Source: Vanessa cardui (Eukaryota > Arthropoda > Insecta > Lepidoptera > Nymphalidae). Taken from it: a stretch of 64,000 nt of DNA. Of the stretch, positions 49,815-60,300 are shown in pieces. The translations under genes were made by a program, and so were the position numbers. The DNA lies in assembly GCF_905220365.1 (NCBI RefSeq), contig NC_061126.1, positions 3,038,001-3,102,000 on the forward strand. The letters are read 5' to 3'. Below the pieces are notes generated by a model. That model was not told the DNA's origin and ran no database searches. It was given only the letters and a program-made list of their open reading frames with translations. Each line of letters begins with the position of its first letter. Positions within the stretch are counted from its first letter, which is position 1.

Positions 49815-52309
49815 TATTTCCAATTTATGATTAAAATTTATAACATATGGCAACTAATTTGTTTTTAACATTTTTATTTAGTTGATATAACTACGTATGT
49901 CTGTGAATGTTTAAAAACAGGAAATGAGAAGTTATTATAAAAATATATGCAGTTATTCATATCAACGAAAAAGGAACCAAAAAAACGATACGTTAAAAAT
50001 TACAGTTGACGACTAGTTCACGCTGGTTTGGAAAAAACTAATATGACCGCAATAAATGCAAATCATACATATTCATCTAGAAAAATATAGAATGTAGATA
50101 CTTAAATATTATTAAAATCGTAAAGATCTTAAGAGGAAATATATTTCAAAATAGTTTTAACGTCGTATGCGACATACAAAAACAAATCAAAGTAATACAT
50201 CTATAGGCAATTTATATGTGATTATAGTTTTTTTCTTAATATCATCAGTAAATTGGTTTAATTGGCTAGTGCTTCCTTCCAATATGCCAGATATAGACGT
50301 AGGACGTGATAACAACTAGTCCTGTCAATCATTAAGCAACTAGAGTACTTATCTCATCTGTGCATTTCCGCACTAACCAGTCGTTCAAGTAACACCATCC
50401 TAAAGTACTTACGAAAGAATTCTTCGTGCTACTTAATATTAATTACTACAAGATGTGTAATATCGAATATTAACCTATTCGACTAAAATACCTAAGGAGT
50501 GTGCTCTCATAAATCGTTTCGAAGTTTGAATGGCGTATAAAAACCTACCTAAAAATGTCGACGTAATGAATTCAACAAAAATCTAGGAAATATTTTGGCT
50601 GACTGCCATTTAATTACGCTCTCCTCAAAAAGAATCCACCGAGAACGTAAGTACGCGAGATTTTAAAGAATGACCTAATTAACAACTAGCGAAATGAACG
50701 GCTGCATACATCTCGAACTATTTATTTTTCCGCGGTCTTTCACTGCGACAACTTTGATATACACGGCTTATAATCCCTTTGATATACCGCACGATATGCG
50801 CTAGCGTTGGCTTGTTAACAATTTGTTTAAATATCGGTCAGAGAATGGCCTGATACTAACGAGTATCGCTCCGTGAGTAGTTAGTCGTATGTGGGACCGT
50901 TTAACTGATACACAATTATGCCCATTTAAACTGGATGAGCACTGGTACAAGTACTTGAAGGGCGAGTTGCTCATAGAAAGAAACTATTTGCATAATATAT
51001 TTTTGTCTAGTTACGTAGAAACTTTAATTCGCTAATGACACCATAAATATTAAAGGTATTAAAGAAACATTTTTCGGGGATGTAATTCGGGGGTTATAAA
51101 GCTACGGCTATAAGCTGCAAATTTTAAGCTAAGTTAGTGTTATCGAACACTACATTTATCAAATACGTAGAAGAAGAAAATGATTGGCATTGTGTGGTAG
51201 AATTATTTAGAAAATCTTTTCGTATTAGTCGTAGGTCTTGAGCCCAGCAATATGATATTTATAGGTCACATAAATTGAATAAAACCTAAAATTCATATAA
51301 GCTACAAAAAAAACTTAAACAGTTTCTACAAAAAACGTTAATTGAATTATTTATCTTCAAACAAATGCAACAAAAACACAATAAAGCTACGATCAGTTAA
51401 CAGATTTTACGGCTTACTTAATTCCAGTACACGCGTCAAATCAAGTCACGCATGACACTAAATTTTTCGATACATGAGTCATGCTATGCTTTCACTAGAC
51501 ACATATAATATTTATTAACCATGAGAATGTTCTGAGAAAAAAATGTGTACACTTATTAACATTCGCTTTTAGTCTTTTAAACAGGAAACCTAACACAAAA
51601 AATATAAAAATAAGATATTTTTATTAGACGATGATTGCTCATTCGCAACTGAAGATAAGATTTATCACGCAGTGTTTGCGAAATAAATACAAATATGTGT
51701 CAAAAGTAACGTCGATAAGAATATGATATAATCGATTTTGTAAGCTGTTAAGATAGTAAGAAGTGTTATGTTTCTCTTATTTTATCATTTGTTTTTTTGC
51801 TGAGATTGTGAAATAAGCTCACACTTTCCTATGGCTGATATCAATGTGACAACTAATCAATCAGCTGACCACTGTTCCACTTGAAAATTATGCTTCGTTT
51901 ACTTCTTACTTCATTGACCCGAATAGGTAATCAATTTATATACGTAATATTTATATCCAATATATTATTTTATCTTTAAAATCTGTGACCTAATATAGTT
52001 ATCTATTAATCGTTTCAAAAATCCGATTATTTATTTATTCAAAACATATTTCACATGTAAATTTAATGTATAATACTAATATGTTCGTGTAAATTATAAA
52101 GTAACTATTTAATAGTTGATAAAAATAACAACTTATCTATTTTATTACCATTATCATTTTAAACCTTGAAACTATTACATCACCAAAGATTATTACATTT
52201 TTCAACGTTTGTCATTAAAGGTACTATTTGCTGCGAATATTTCTATCAAATCACATAGGTTTACCTCTTTATAACTTTAATACAGATACGGGGTTGTTTT
52301 GTGAGGAGA
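49815..52309. other. AT-rich non-coding DNA
   Basis: No gene. Positions 50640-50960 are less AT-rich than the average but carry no recognisable frame or repeat. Confidence 0.4.
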
Positions 52310-52445
52310 AAATATTAGAATAACGCTCGCCTAGCAAGTCGTATCAAACGCGGCAGCAGTCTGTCCGCTGTGCCGTCAACTCCGCTCAAGCCGCACATCA
52401 ATTACTGAGCCATGCTCGGTATAAATTGATCGCTTCCCCGCTATT
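52310..52445 (+). promoter_or_regulatory. CpG-rich patch with TATA-like box (tentative)
   Basis: A cluster of CG dinucleotides (ACGCTCGCC, AAACGCGGCAGC, GTCCGCTGTGCCG, CTCCGCTCAAGCCGC) precedes CGGTATAAATTG at about 52418-52429, in otherwise very AT-rich DNA. It resembles a core promoter but no transcript or following coding exon is visible, so the call is weak. Confidence 0.2.
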
Positions 52446-52604
52446 TCAAATACTTTGGCTCTATTCTTCGAACATACATAAATATTGATAAATTTTATAT
52501 TGTTTTAACATTTTATGTGATTAGCGCTTGGAATACATTGTAAAATATCGAATAAATCTGTATATGAATAATGTTTTTCGATATGTGTGGTAAAATATCT
52601 TCTA

Positions 52605-52618
52605 TCTCTCTCTCTCTC
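52605..52618. repeat. (TC)7 microsatellite
   Basis: Seven uninterrupted TC units. Confidence 0.9.
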
Positions 52619-52989
52619 CAATAACAATGACATACAATACAGCATGTATATGATTCACACTTTAATACAATTTTTAAATATACCTTATAATATTGGATTT
52701 GAAAGTAAGCCGTACGGTACCATTCTTATACAACCTATTTTATTAAGTAATTAATTCCTTTAATGAGAATAAACACAAATATATACAAATAACAATTTCA
52801 AACATATGAATAGCACTATTTGATAATGATATCTATTTATATAAAGGAACAATTCTTCAGTTCAAACTTATTAAAAAAAAGGATTTTTTATAATGATTTA
52901 GTAAGTAAAGCTTTATGCAGGTCATCACCATGAAACGTTTCTCATCACTTATTGCAGCACTAATCAGCATTAGTTATTACTTTTTGCTT

Positions 52990-53168
52990 TTCCGGTTTGA
53001 ATTGCGAGTGAGCCAGTGGAGATGATCGTAAGGAACATACATAACTCCTCAGTTCCCACGGTTAGTGTTCCAGTTACACGGTGGCATTAGCGATGTAAAT
53101 AACTCCTACGCTGTTAATGTCTATGTATGATGGTGACTTACCATCAGATGGCCAATTTGCAAGAATTC
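52990..53168 (+). repeat. Family R repeat, degenerate
   Basis: TTTTCCGGTTTGAATTGCGAGTGAGCCAGTGGAGA, TCAGTTCCCACGGTTAGTG, GCATTAGCGATGTAAATAACTCC, GGTGACTTACCATCAGATGGCCAATTTGC follow the 30866-31181 order. Confidence 0.65.
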
Positions 53169-53949
53169 CTACCAGAAATGTATATTATTTACCAAATGTT
53201 CTATCATGATATATGTTACATTTATGAGATTATGAAATAGTATTGCATTCGTAAACAGTAATAACTAATATAGTATTTTAATAAGTAGTTATTCTCAGAG
53301 ACGAGATATCAATCACTTGACCCAGTGACATGGAACTAGAAGACGTCATGTCTATTGTATGCAAACGAATCTATTTAATTATCTCAGATACGCAGACACC
53401 CGGTACGCCCACGACACAGTTGTACACAGAGCCTCCTGTACGAAATACACATTAATCAACAGACGTGCAATTTACAATCAATCGTATTAAATAAACAATA
53501 AAAACATTTTTTATTTATGTAGGTAAAATTATTTTAAGTGAAACAAATGGAAAAATGCCCGCAAATCCTAAATTATACATAAAACAAAAAATCGTGAAAA
53601 AACCCTATTTTCAAATGCATGATGTGCAAAATAACAAAAATAAATACATTTTAAATGTTGAATAAATATTACTTTTTTTACGAATATTTTTTCTACTTTG
53701 AAGTTATTTCAAGCAAAAACAAAACTGATGAGTTTTCGATTCTTCTCTGTTTATGCTTGAATTGAAAAAAATAATTCTATTTTATTCTCCTTATTTGGGA
53801 TTTTTATGAAATTTTTACTGTAGGTATTTCATATATTATTCGTTAAATAATCGTAACCTAACGATATGCCAAAATACCTAGAAAATGAAAAATATATTCG
53901 GCATAATCCTCAATCAATATTAATATCACGCCAGACTGATTCAATATCA
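53169..53949. other. AT-rich non-coding DNA, 5' flank of the retrotransposon
   Basis: Nothing recognised; ends at the target site. Confidence 0.5.
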
Positions 53950-53964
53950 GGTATGTCGTGCGCG
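53950..53964. repeat. Target-site duplication, left (R1-clade element)
   Basis: GGTATGTCGTGCGCG is repeated exactly at 60820-60834, directly after the poly(A) tract. The preceding A could extend the repeat to 16 bp, but on the right it cannot be told apart from the tail. Confidence 0.95.
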
Positions 53965-54314
53965 ACAGGCTTGCTATCTTCTAAAATATTAGAGATATCG
54001 CATTTTCTCACTACACATTTTCGTCTTATTTTTGTTTATATTAACTAATTTAATCGTTTAATTTCATATTTTTTTCACTTTTTTACTTTTAAATTTTTCT
54101 ATAATAATTCGCTAAGTCCTACCCGTTACGTAGTATTAAATATTTTCATATAAAAATTTTGTTCGATTTTGACCGCTTTTTTTCGTGAATCCTACTCGGA
54201 TCCACCCCCAGATCATCGCCCCGTACTCGTTTTCTCGATTTCCTCTCGGGAAATCGGAAAAGACACCCACCCTCAAAACCGAGGTTACCTAAGCGATCGA
54301 AACACGGTCTCCTT
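53965..54314 (+). repeat. 5' UTR monomer 1 (350 bp, variant T)
   Basis: Starts with ACAGGCTTGCTATCTTC exactly at the target-site junction and ends with GGTCTCCTT before the next unit. It has T at 54244. As in mouse L1, monomers at the 5' end probably carry promoter activity; this is by analogy. The 71-codon minus-strand frame inside each unit shows no protein features. Confidence 0.9.
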
Positions 54315-54664
54315 ACAGGCTTGCTATCTTCTAAAATATTAGAGATATCGCATTTTCTCACTACACATTTTCGTCTTATTTTTGTTTATATTAACTAATT
54401 TAATCGTTTAATTTCATATTTTTTTCACTTTTTTACTTTTAAATTTTTCTATAATAATTCGCTAAGTCCTACCCGTTACGTAGTATTAAATATTTTCATA
54501 TAAAAATTTTGTTCGATTTTGACCGCTTTTTTTCGTGAATCCTACTCGGATCCACCCCCAGATCATCGCCCCGTACTCGTTTTCTCGATTTCCACTCGGG
54601 AAATCGGAAAAGACACCCACCCTCAAAACCGAGGTTACCTAAGCGATCGAAACACGGTCTCCTT
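54315..54664 (+). repeat. 5' UTR monomer 2 (350 bp, variant A)
   Basis: Identical to monomer 1 as far as I can read, except A at 54594 (equivalent of 54244). Confidence 0.9.
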
Positions 54665-55014
54665 ACAGGCTTGCTATCTTCTAAAATATTAGAGATATCG
54701 CATTTTCTCACTACACATTTTCGTCTTATTTTTGTTTATATTAACTAATTTAATCGTTTAATTTCATATTTTTTTCACTTTTTTACTTTTAAATTTTTCT
54801 ATAATAATTCGCTAAGTCCTACCCGTTACGTAGTATTAAATATTTTCATATAAAAATTTTGTTCGATTTTGACCGCTTTTTTTCGTGAATCCTACTCGGA
54901 TCCACCCCCAGATCATCGCCCCGTACTCGTTTTCTCGATTTCCTCTCGGGAAATCGGAAAAGACACCCACCCTCAAAACCGAGGTTACCTAAGCGATCGA
55001 AACACGGTCTCCTT
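54665..55014 (+). repeat. 5' UTR monomer 3 (350 bp, variant T)
   Basis: Same as monomer 1, T at 54944. Confidence 0.9.
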
Positions 55015-55311
55015 ACAGGCTTGCTATCTTCTAAAATATTAGAGATATCGCATTTTCTCACTACACATTTTCGTCTTATTTTTGTTTATATTAACTAATT
55101 TAATCGTTTAATTTCATATTTTTTTCACTTTTTTACTTTTAAATTTTTCTATAATAATTCGCTAAGTCCTACCCGTTACGTAGTATTAAATATTTTCATA
55201 TAAAAATTTTGTTCGATTTTGACCGCTTTTTTTCGTGAATCCTACTCGGATCCACCCCCAGATCATCGCCCCGTACTCGTTTTCTCGATTTCCACTCGGG
55301 AAATCGGAAAA
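55015..55311 (+). repeat. 5' UTR monomer 4 (297 bp, variant A, partial)
   Basis: Matches the first 297 bp of the unit, A at 55294, then breaks into unique sequence after AAATCGGAAAA. The 53-bp linker GACACCCACC...TCTCCTT seen after the other three is missing. Confidence 0.9.
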
Positions 55312-55574
55312 AAAAGCCCCCCACACCCTCCCAGTTTTCATTTGGTATATCGACTCAGATGACCTTGTAAAGAAAATTAAAAATTTTTGTAACAATTTTC
55401 AAAATCAAACTTTCGTTTCGGTTGCTCAGTAGGCTAACTTTTAATTTTTAGTAACGTCATTTTCTTCTCTGGTGGATGAATCTTTCACAAAAATGACGTA
55501 ATTCAATAATCAGAAGCTATGGACCGTACCTGTCGTGCGGGATAATCTAGTCTGCGACCAGATTTTGGATCCAG
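55312..55574 (+). other. Unique 5' UTR of the retrotransposon
   Basis: Lies between the last monomer and the ORF1 start. It opens with a C-rich stretch (AGCCCCCCACACCCTCCC) loosely like the start of the 53-bp monomer linker, then is AT-richer. No open frame of note on the plus strand in the ORF1 frame. Confidence 0.7.
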
Positions 55575-57389
55575 ATGGATTCGGAGATGGAGACCGCTTC
55601 GGAGGCCTCTGTCGAAAAACATCGCCCGCTGGAGACGGATGACTCCGACTCCGGAAGCGAGGGAGCTGAGACGGCGAGACCCACTGCCCACCGCCGCGGC
55701 AAAAATAAAGGTAACGTCCTAACCCGGGCTAGGGCCGAACTAAAGGAAAAGGAGGAGGAGGATCGGGAAGTTGCCTTCGAGAGGGCTCTCCGTAGCCGTG
55801 CCTTTAAAAAGGTACCAACCGAAAGGAAGGACGCAGTAGTGCCGTCATCGTCGGGCACAAACAGCATGGACCCGGCGACGCTCGGAGCGGAGGAACTGCA
55901 CGCGGAGGTGGAGCGCAACGTAGCCGCTATCCTCACGGTTGCCAAAAAATCGGGCAACCTCAAGTTCGGCTACATTAAAAGCCTCAAAGAATCGGCTGCC
56001 GCTCTACAGGCAATAGCGGAGGTCCTCTTTTCTCGCACCGAGACGGAAGAGACACGGCGTCTGCAGGCGGACAACAACCGCCTTCGCCGAGAGGTCGAAA
56101 ACCTTAAAGTCGAACTCAAGGCTCACAGGAGGGAGTTCGCCGACATGAGGGCGACCATGACGGCTTCGAGTGGGCCTTCTGCAGCCACGCCATCTAGCGT
56201 TGCAATGATCGATGAACTGAAAGAGTTCATCACGATCTCGATCGGAGCGATGCTAGACGCTAGACTCCCTTCCCTTAGAGTTAGCAGCCCACCAGCTAAA
56301 ACCGAAGAGCTGGACGCACCGAGGCCCTTGATGCCACCCACGGCTTCAGCTCCCAAAAGGCAGAAGCAGGCCAATACTAATAGGACAACTCTAGCTGCAG
56401 TGGTACCACCGGCAGCTAGGACGCCCGCCCCCTCAGCTCCGGCTCGTACGGGACAGGAGGAAAGCTGGGCCACGGTTGTCCGGAAAGGGAAAAATAGGAA
56501 ATCTTCCCCACCAATCGCGAGCAAACCCACAGCCACCTCGGCGGTAGCTCCGAAGAAGGGCAAAATATCCATGCCCCGCACCGCTGCCGTCATCATCTCT
56601 CTACAGCCTGAGGCAGAGGAGAAGGGAGTGACGTACGCTCAGGTGCTAGAGAAGGCCGAGCAAAGCGTCGACCTGTTGCAGCTAGGCATAGGGGAAGGTA
56701 TGAAGATCCGCCGCGCTGCCACCGGTGCTAGGGTCCTGGAGTTGCCCAAGTCGCAGAGCCAGGAACAGGCTGGGCGACTGGCGGATAAGCTCCGCGTCGC
56801 CTTGGATGGAGTGGCTAACGTCGTTCTACCCCTGAGGATGACTGAGTTGAGGATCACGGGGCTGGACGACTCCGTCACTAAGGCTAAGCTGGCGACAGCC
56901 ATTGCCAGGGTTGGTAACTGCCCCGTTGACTCTGTGCGGGTCGGGACTATCGCCAAAGGTCCTGCGGGGGTAGGCATGACTACCGTGAGGTGCCCGACGG
57001 TGGCGGCTAAGACCCTGGCCAACAATGGCAGGCTCCTTGTGGGATGGAGCTCTGCTAGGGTCAGGGTTCTGGAGCAGCAACCTCTTCGCTGCTTCCGGTG
57101 TTTTGGTCTCGGGCACACAAGAGCCCTCTGCCCGTCAAAAGTTGACAGGAGCTCGCTGTGCTACAGATGTGGAGGTGCAGGGCACCTGGCACCGTCATGT
57201 TCTGCAACAGCCCGCTGCGCAGTCTGTGCAGAGGCTGGGAGGCCCTCAGGGCACTCGATGGGTGGAAGGGACTGCAACCCTCCCCACACGAAAGGAAAGG
57301 CGGTTCAAGGAACCAGGACCGCCACAAGTGAATGTAGCCGCCAGGCCTCGGAGGAAGCTCAACGAACCAAAAAATGCACGGACAACTAA
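55575..57389 (+). CDS. Retrotransposon ORF1 protein (Gag-like, CCHC)
   Basis: A 604-aa RNA-binding protein expected to package the element RNA into a ribonucleoprotein and guide it with ORF2 protein. The N-terminal third is charged and low in structure. Residues ~154-195 (EETRRLQADNNRLRREVENL onward) are heptad-like and likely coiled coil. A Pro/Ala/Ser-rich linker covers ~200-330, and ~415-498 resembles the RRM-like domain preceding the knuckles in R1-type ORF1. Three zinc knuckles follow: C506-x2-C509-x4-H514-x4-C519, C529-x2-C532-x4-H537-x4-C542 and C548-x2-C551-x8-H560-x6-C567. The longer third knuckle fits the R1 family. The start chosen is the first ATG of the open frame, after the unique 5' UTR. 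The last 16 nt overlap ORF2. No frameshift or stop. Confidence 0.9.
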   Translation: MDSEMETASEASVEKHRPLETDDSDSGSEGAETARPTAHRRGKNKGNVLTRARAELKEKEEEDREVAFERALRSRAFKKVPTERKDAVVPSSSGTNSMDPATLGAEELHAEVERNVAAILTVAKKSGNLKFGYIKSLKESAAALQAIAEVLFSRTETEETRRLQADNNRLRREVENLKVELKAHRREFADMRATMTASSGPSAATPSSVAMIDELKEFITISIGAMLDARLPSLRVSSPPAKTEELDAPRPLMPPTASAPKRQKQANTNRTTLAAVVPPAARTPAPSAPARTGQEESWATVVRKGKNRKSSPPIASKPTATSAVAPKKGKISMPRTAAVIISLQPEAEEKGVTYAQVLEKAEQSVDLLQLGIGEGMKIRRAATGARVLELPKSQSQEQAGRLADKLRVALDGVANVVLPLRMTELRITGLDDSVTKAKLATAIARVGNCPVDSVRVGTIAKGPAGVGMTTVRCPTVAAKTLANNGRLLVGWSSARVRVLEQQPLRCFRCFGLGHTRALCPSKVDRSSLCYRCGGAGHLAPSCSATARCAVCAEAGRPSGHSMGGRDCNPPHTKGKAVQGTRTATSECSRQASEEAQRTKKCTDN

Positions 57390-60300
57390 GCTTCCTCCAA
57401 GCGAATATAAACCACGCCGCCGGAGCGCAGGACCTGCTTCTGCAGTCCATGGCGGAGTGGCAAGTAGACCTCGCGGTGGCTTGCGAGCCTTATTTCGTCC
57501 CTCCTCTACCTCACTGGGTGGGGGACTCGGATGACACCGTGGCGGTCCTCACGAGGAGCGGAACGGGGCCCCCCCTCTCACTCATCGAGAGGGGATCGGG
57601 CTACGTAGTGGTGGGGTGGGGGGAGTACGTCGTCGTCGGGACGTACTTCTCCCCTAACCGTAGCCTGGTTGAATTCGAGACCTATCTCGGCTTAGTCAGA
57701 GCTGCGGTGGCCAGGCAGTCGCCGAAACCGATAGTGGTTCTCGGCGACTTAAACGCGAAGTCGCGTGCCTGGGGCAACCCCTCCACGAATCCGCGAGGGA
57801 GGGCCGTCCAGGTGTGGGCCCTGCTCTCCGACCTGTCCCTTCTCAACAGGGGGCAGGTTCAGACCTGCGTGCGCCATCAGGGGGGTTCCATGGTGGATGT
57901 TTCATTCGCCACCCCTGTCGTAGCACGCAGAGTGGTCGATTGGAGAGTGGAAGAGGGCGTGGAGACTCTATCGGATCATCGGTACATTCGATTCGAGATC
58001 TCCACCCCTCGCAGGCCGGCGGAAACCCAGAGGGTGCCGACTACGCTGCCGAGGTGGTCTCTCGGCCAGGTCGATCGAGAGCTGGTCAAGGAGGCCGCTA
58101 TCGTGCAGCGGTGGGGCTCCGCAGGAAGGAGGGAGGGCGCTAGCGCAGAGGAGCTGGCGGGCCGCATGCGCAGTTCGCTCAGGGAGGTCTGCGATGCGGC
58201 AATGCCTCGGACCCGGCGCAGGGTTCCGCGCCGGCATGTATATTGGTGGTCGCCCGAAATCGCCGACCTTCGGGCGACGTGCTGCCGGGCGCGGAGGGCC
58301 TACGTCCGTTGTCGGAGGCGCAACGGCCTCGACACGGATCTGGAGGGACAAATGCTGGATGCTTATCGCCAGCTGAAAAAAGAGCTGCAGCTGGCGATAA
58401 GCAAGGCCAAGCAGAAGGCCAGGGAGGAGCTTCTGGCGGGTCTTAATCGAGACCCATGGGGGCGCCCGTACCGAGGCGTACGCGGGAGGTTCCGCACTCA
58501 AGGCGCCCCCGTCACCGAGACGATGTCGCCGGAACTCCTCCTGCGCCTGGTCGGGAAACTCTTTCCCCATCCAGGCGAGCATGTCCCTCCGCAGATGGCC
58601 CCCCACTCCGTGATCGAAGACACAGTGGCTCCACCACTGATCACGGAGCGGGAGATGGAGATGGCTCTCAGCCGCCTGAGGGCCAAGAACACAGCGCCGG
58701 GTCCGGACGGGGTTCCAGGGCGTGTTCTGTGCGACGCCCTGGAATTCCTAGGCGCAGGGCTTCGGGAGCTGTTCGACGAATGTCTGTACAGCGGACAGTT
58801 TCCGAAGCCTTGGAAGGAGGGAAAGTTGGTCCTGTTGCCGAAGGAAGGTCGGCCGCTGGATTCCCCTTCGGCATACAGACCAATAGTGCTGCTGAACGAG
58901 ACGGCCAAACTCTTCGAGAAAATTCTCGCAGCCCGTCTCGTTCAGCACCTCGAGGAGGTCGGTCCGGGCCTTTCAGAGGCTCAGTTCGGGTTCAGGGCGG
59001 GCCGGTCGACGGTCGACGCCCTGGACGCCTTGAAGGTTCGGACGACGGAAGCGGTAGCCCAGGGGCAAGTCGTCCTGGCGGTGTCGCTTGACGTGGCGAA
59101 TGCCTTCAACAGTCTCCCTTTCGAGACGATACGGGAGGCACTCCGATACCATGGGGTGCCAACCTATCTGAGGAGGCTGCTGGAGGCTTACCTCCAGGAC
59201 AGGGAGGTCCTCTGGGCGGGGGTCGACGGGAGGTTGGTCCGGCGTCGGGTGGGCTGCGGCGTTCCACAGGGGTCGGTTCTCGGCCCAATCCTGTGGAACG
59301 TCGGTTTCGACTGGCTCCTGCGAGCTCCGGTCCTTCCCGGGATGGGGGTGTTGTGCTACGCCGATGACACCCTCGTCACGGCGACTGGCCGGGACTTTCG
59401 GGAGGCGGCTCGCCTCGCCGAGGTCGGAACGGCTCTCACCGTGGACCGTATGGGAATGCTGGGCCTGAGGGTCTCCATAACCAAAACGGAGGCCCTCCTA
59501 TTCCACGGTCCACGGAGGGGACCCCCACGAGGGGCGAGTATCACCGTCCGGGGGACGGTGATCAAGGTGCAGGCCCAGATGAAGTATCTGGGCCTCATCC
59601 TGGACGGTCGATGGAGCTTCGGGCAGCATTTTGTGCATCTCGGCCCGAAGCTCATCAACGCCGCCGCCGCTCTTGGCCGCCTCCTTCCGAATGTGGGGGG
59701 GCCGGGATCGCTGTGCCGGCGTCTGTACGCCGGCGTAGTGAGGTCGATGGCGCTGTACGGTGCCCCGATCTGGGTCGACGCCCTCACCGCTGATAATCGG
59801 GCCCTGCTGCGGAAGCCGCAGAGGGTCATTGCGGTGAGAGGCATCAGAGGGTACCGTACGGTGTCGTGGACTGCGGCGACACTTCTCGCGGGCGATCCGC
59901 CCTGGGAGCTCCAGGCGGAGGTGCTCGCGGAGGTGTACCGGTTCCGGGTCGAGGCAAGGAACCGCGGCGACCGTCCAGGGTTGGCGGAGATCGGGCGGAT
60001 CAGGGCTCTAGCCCAGCAAGCCCTGATCGCCCGATGGCAGGAGGATCTGGGGTCACCCACGGCGGGCCTGGCGACAGTGGAGGCGATCCGTCCCCACTTG
60101 AGTCGCTGGGTCGCGAGGAATAAGGGCACGCTCACCTTCAGGATGACGCAGGTACTTACCGGGCACGGATGCTTCGGTAAGTACCTGCACGGAATAGCAC
60201 GGCGGGAGGCGTCACCATCCTGCCACGAGTGTGGTGCGCCAATCGACACGGCGCACCACACCCTGAGTGAGTGTGCCGCGTGGGGTCCCCAGAGGCACTC

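Noticed and set aside
53866..54048. 60-aa frame
   Set aside because: It runs across the insertion junction at 53964/53965, so it did not exist before the insertion.
54146..55061. Three near-identical 71-aa minus-strand frames
   Set aside because: They are translations of the 350-bp 5' UTR monomers. The fourth monomer does not keep the frame, and nothing suggests a protein.
53965..55311. CRISPR-like or satellite array
   Set aside because: Units of 350 bp without spacers, bounded by a target-site duplication and continuous with a retrotransposon. This is a 5' UTR array.
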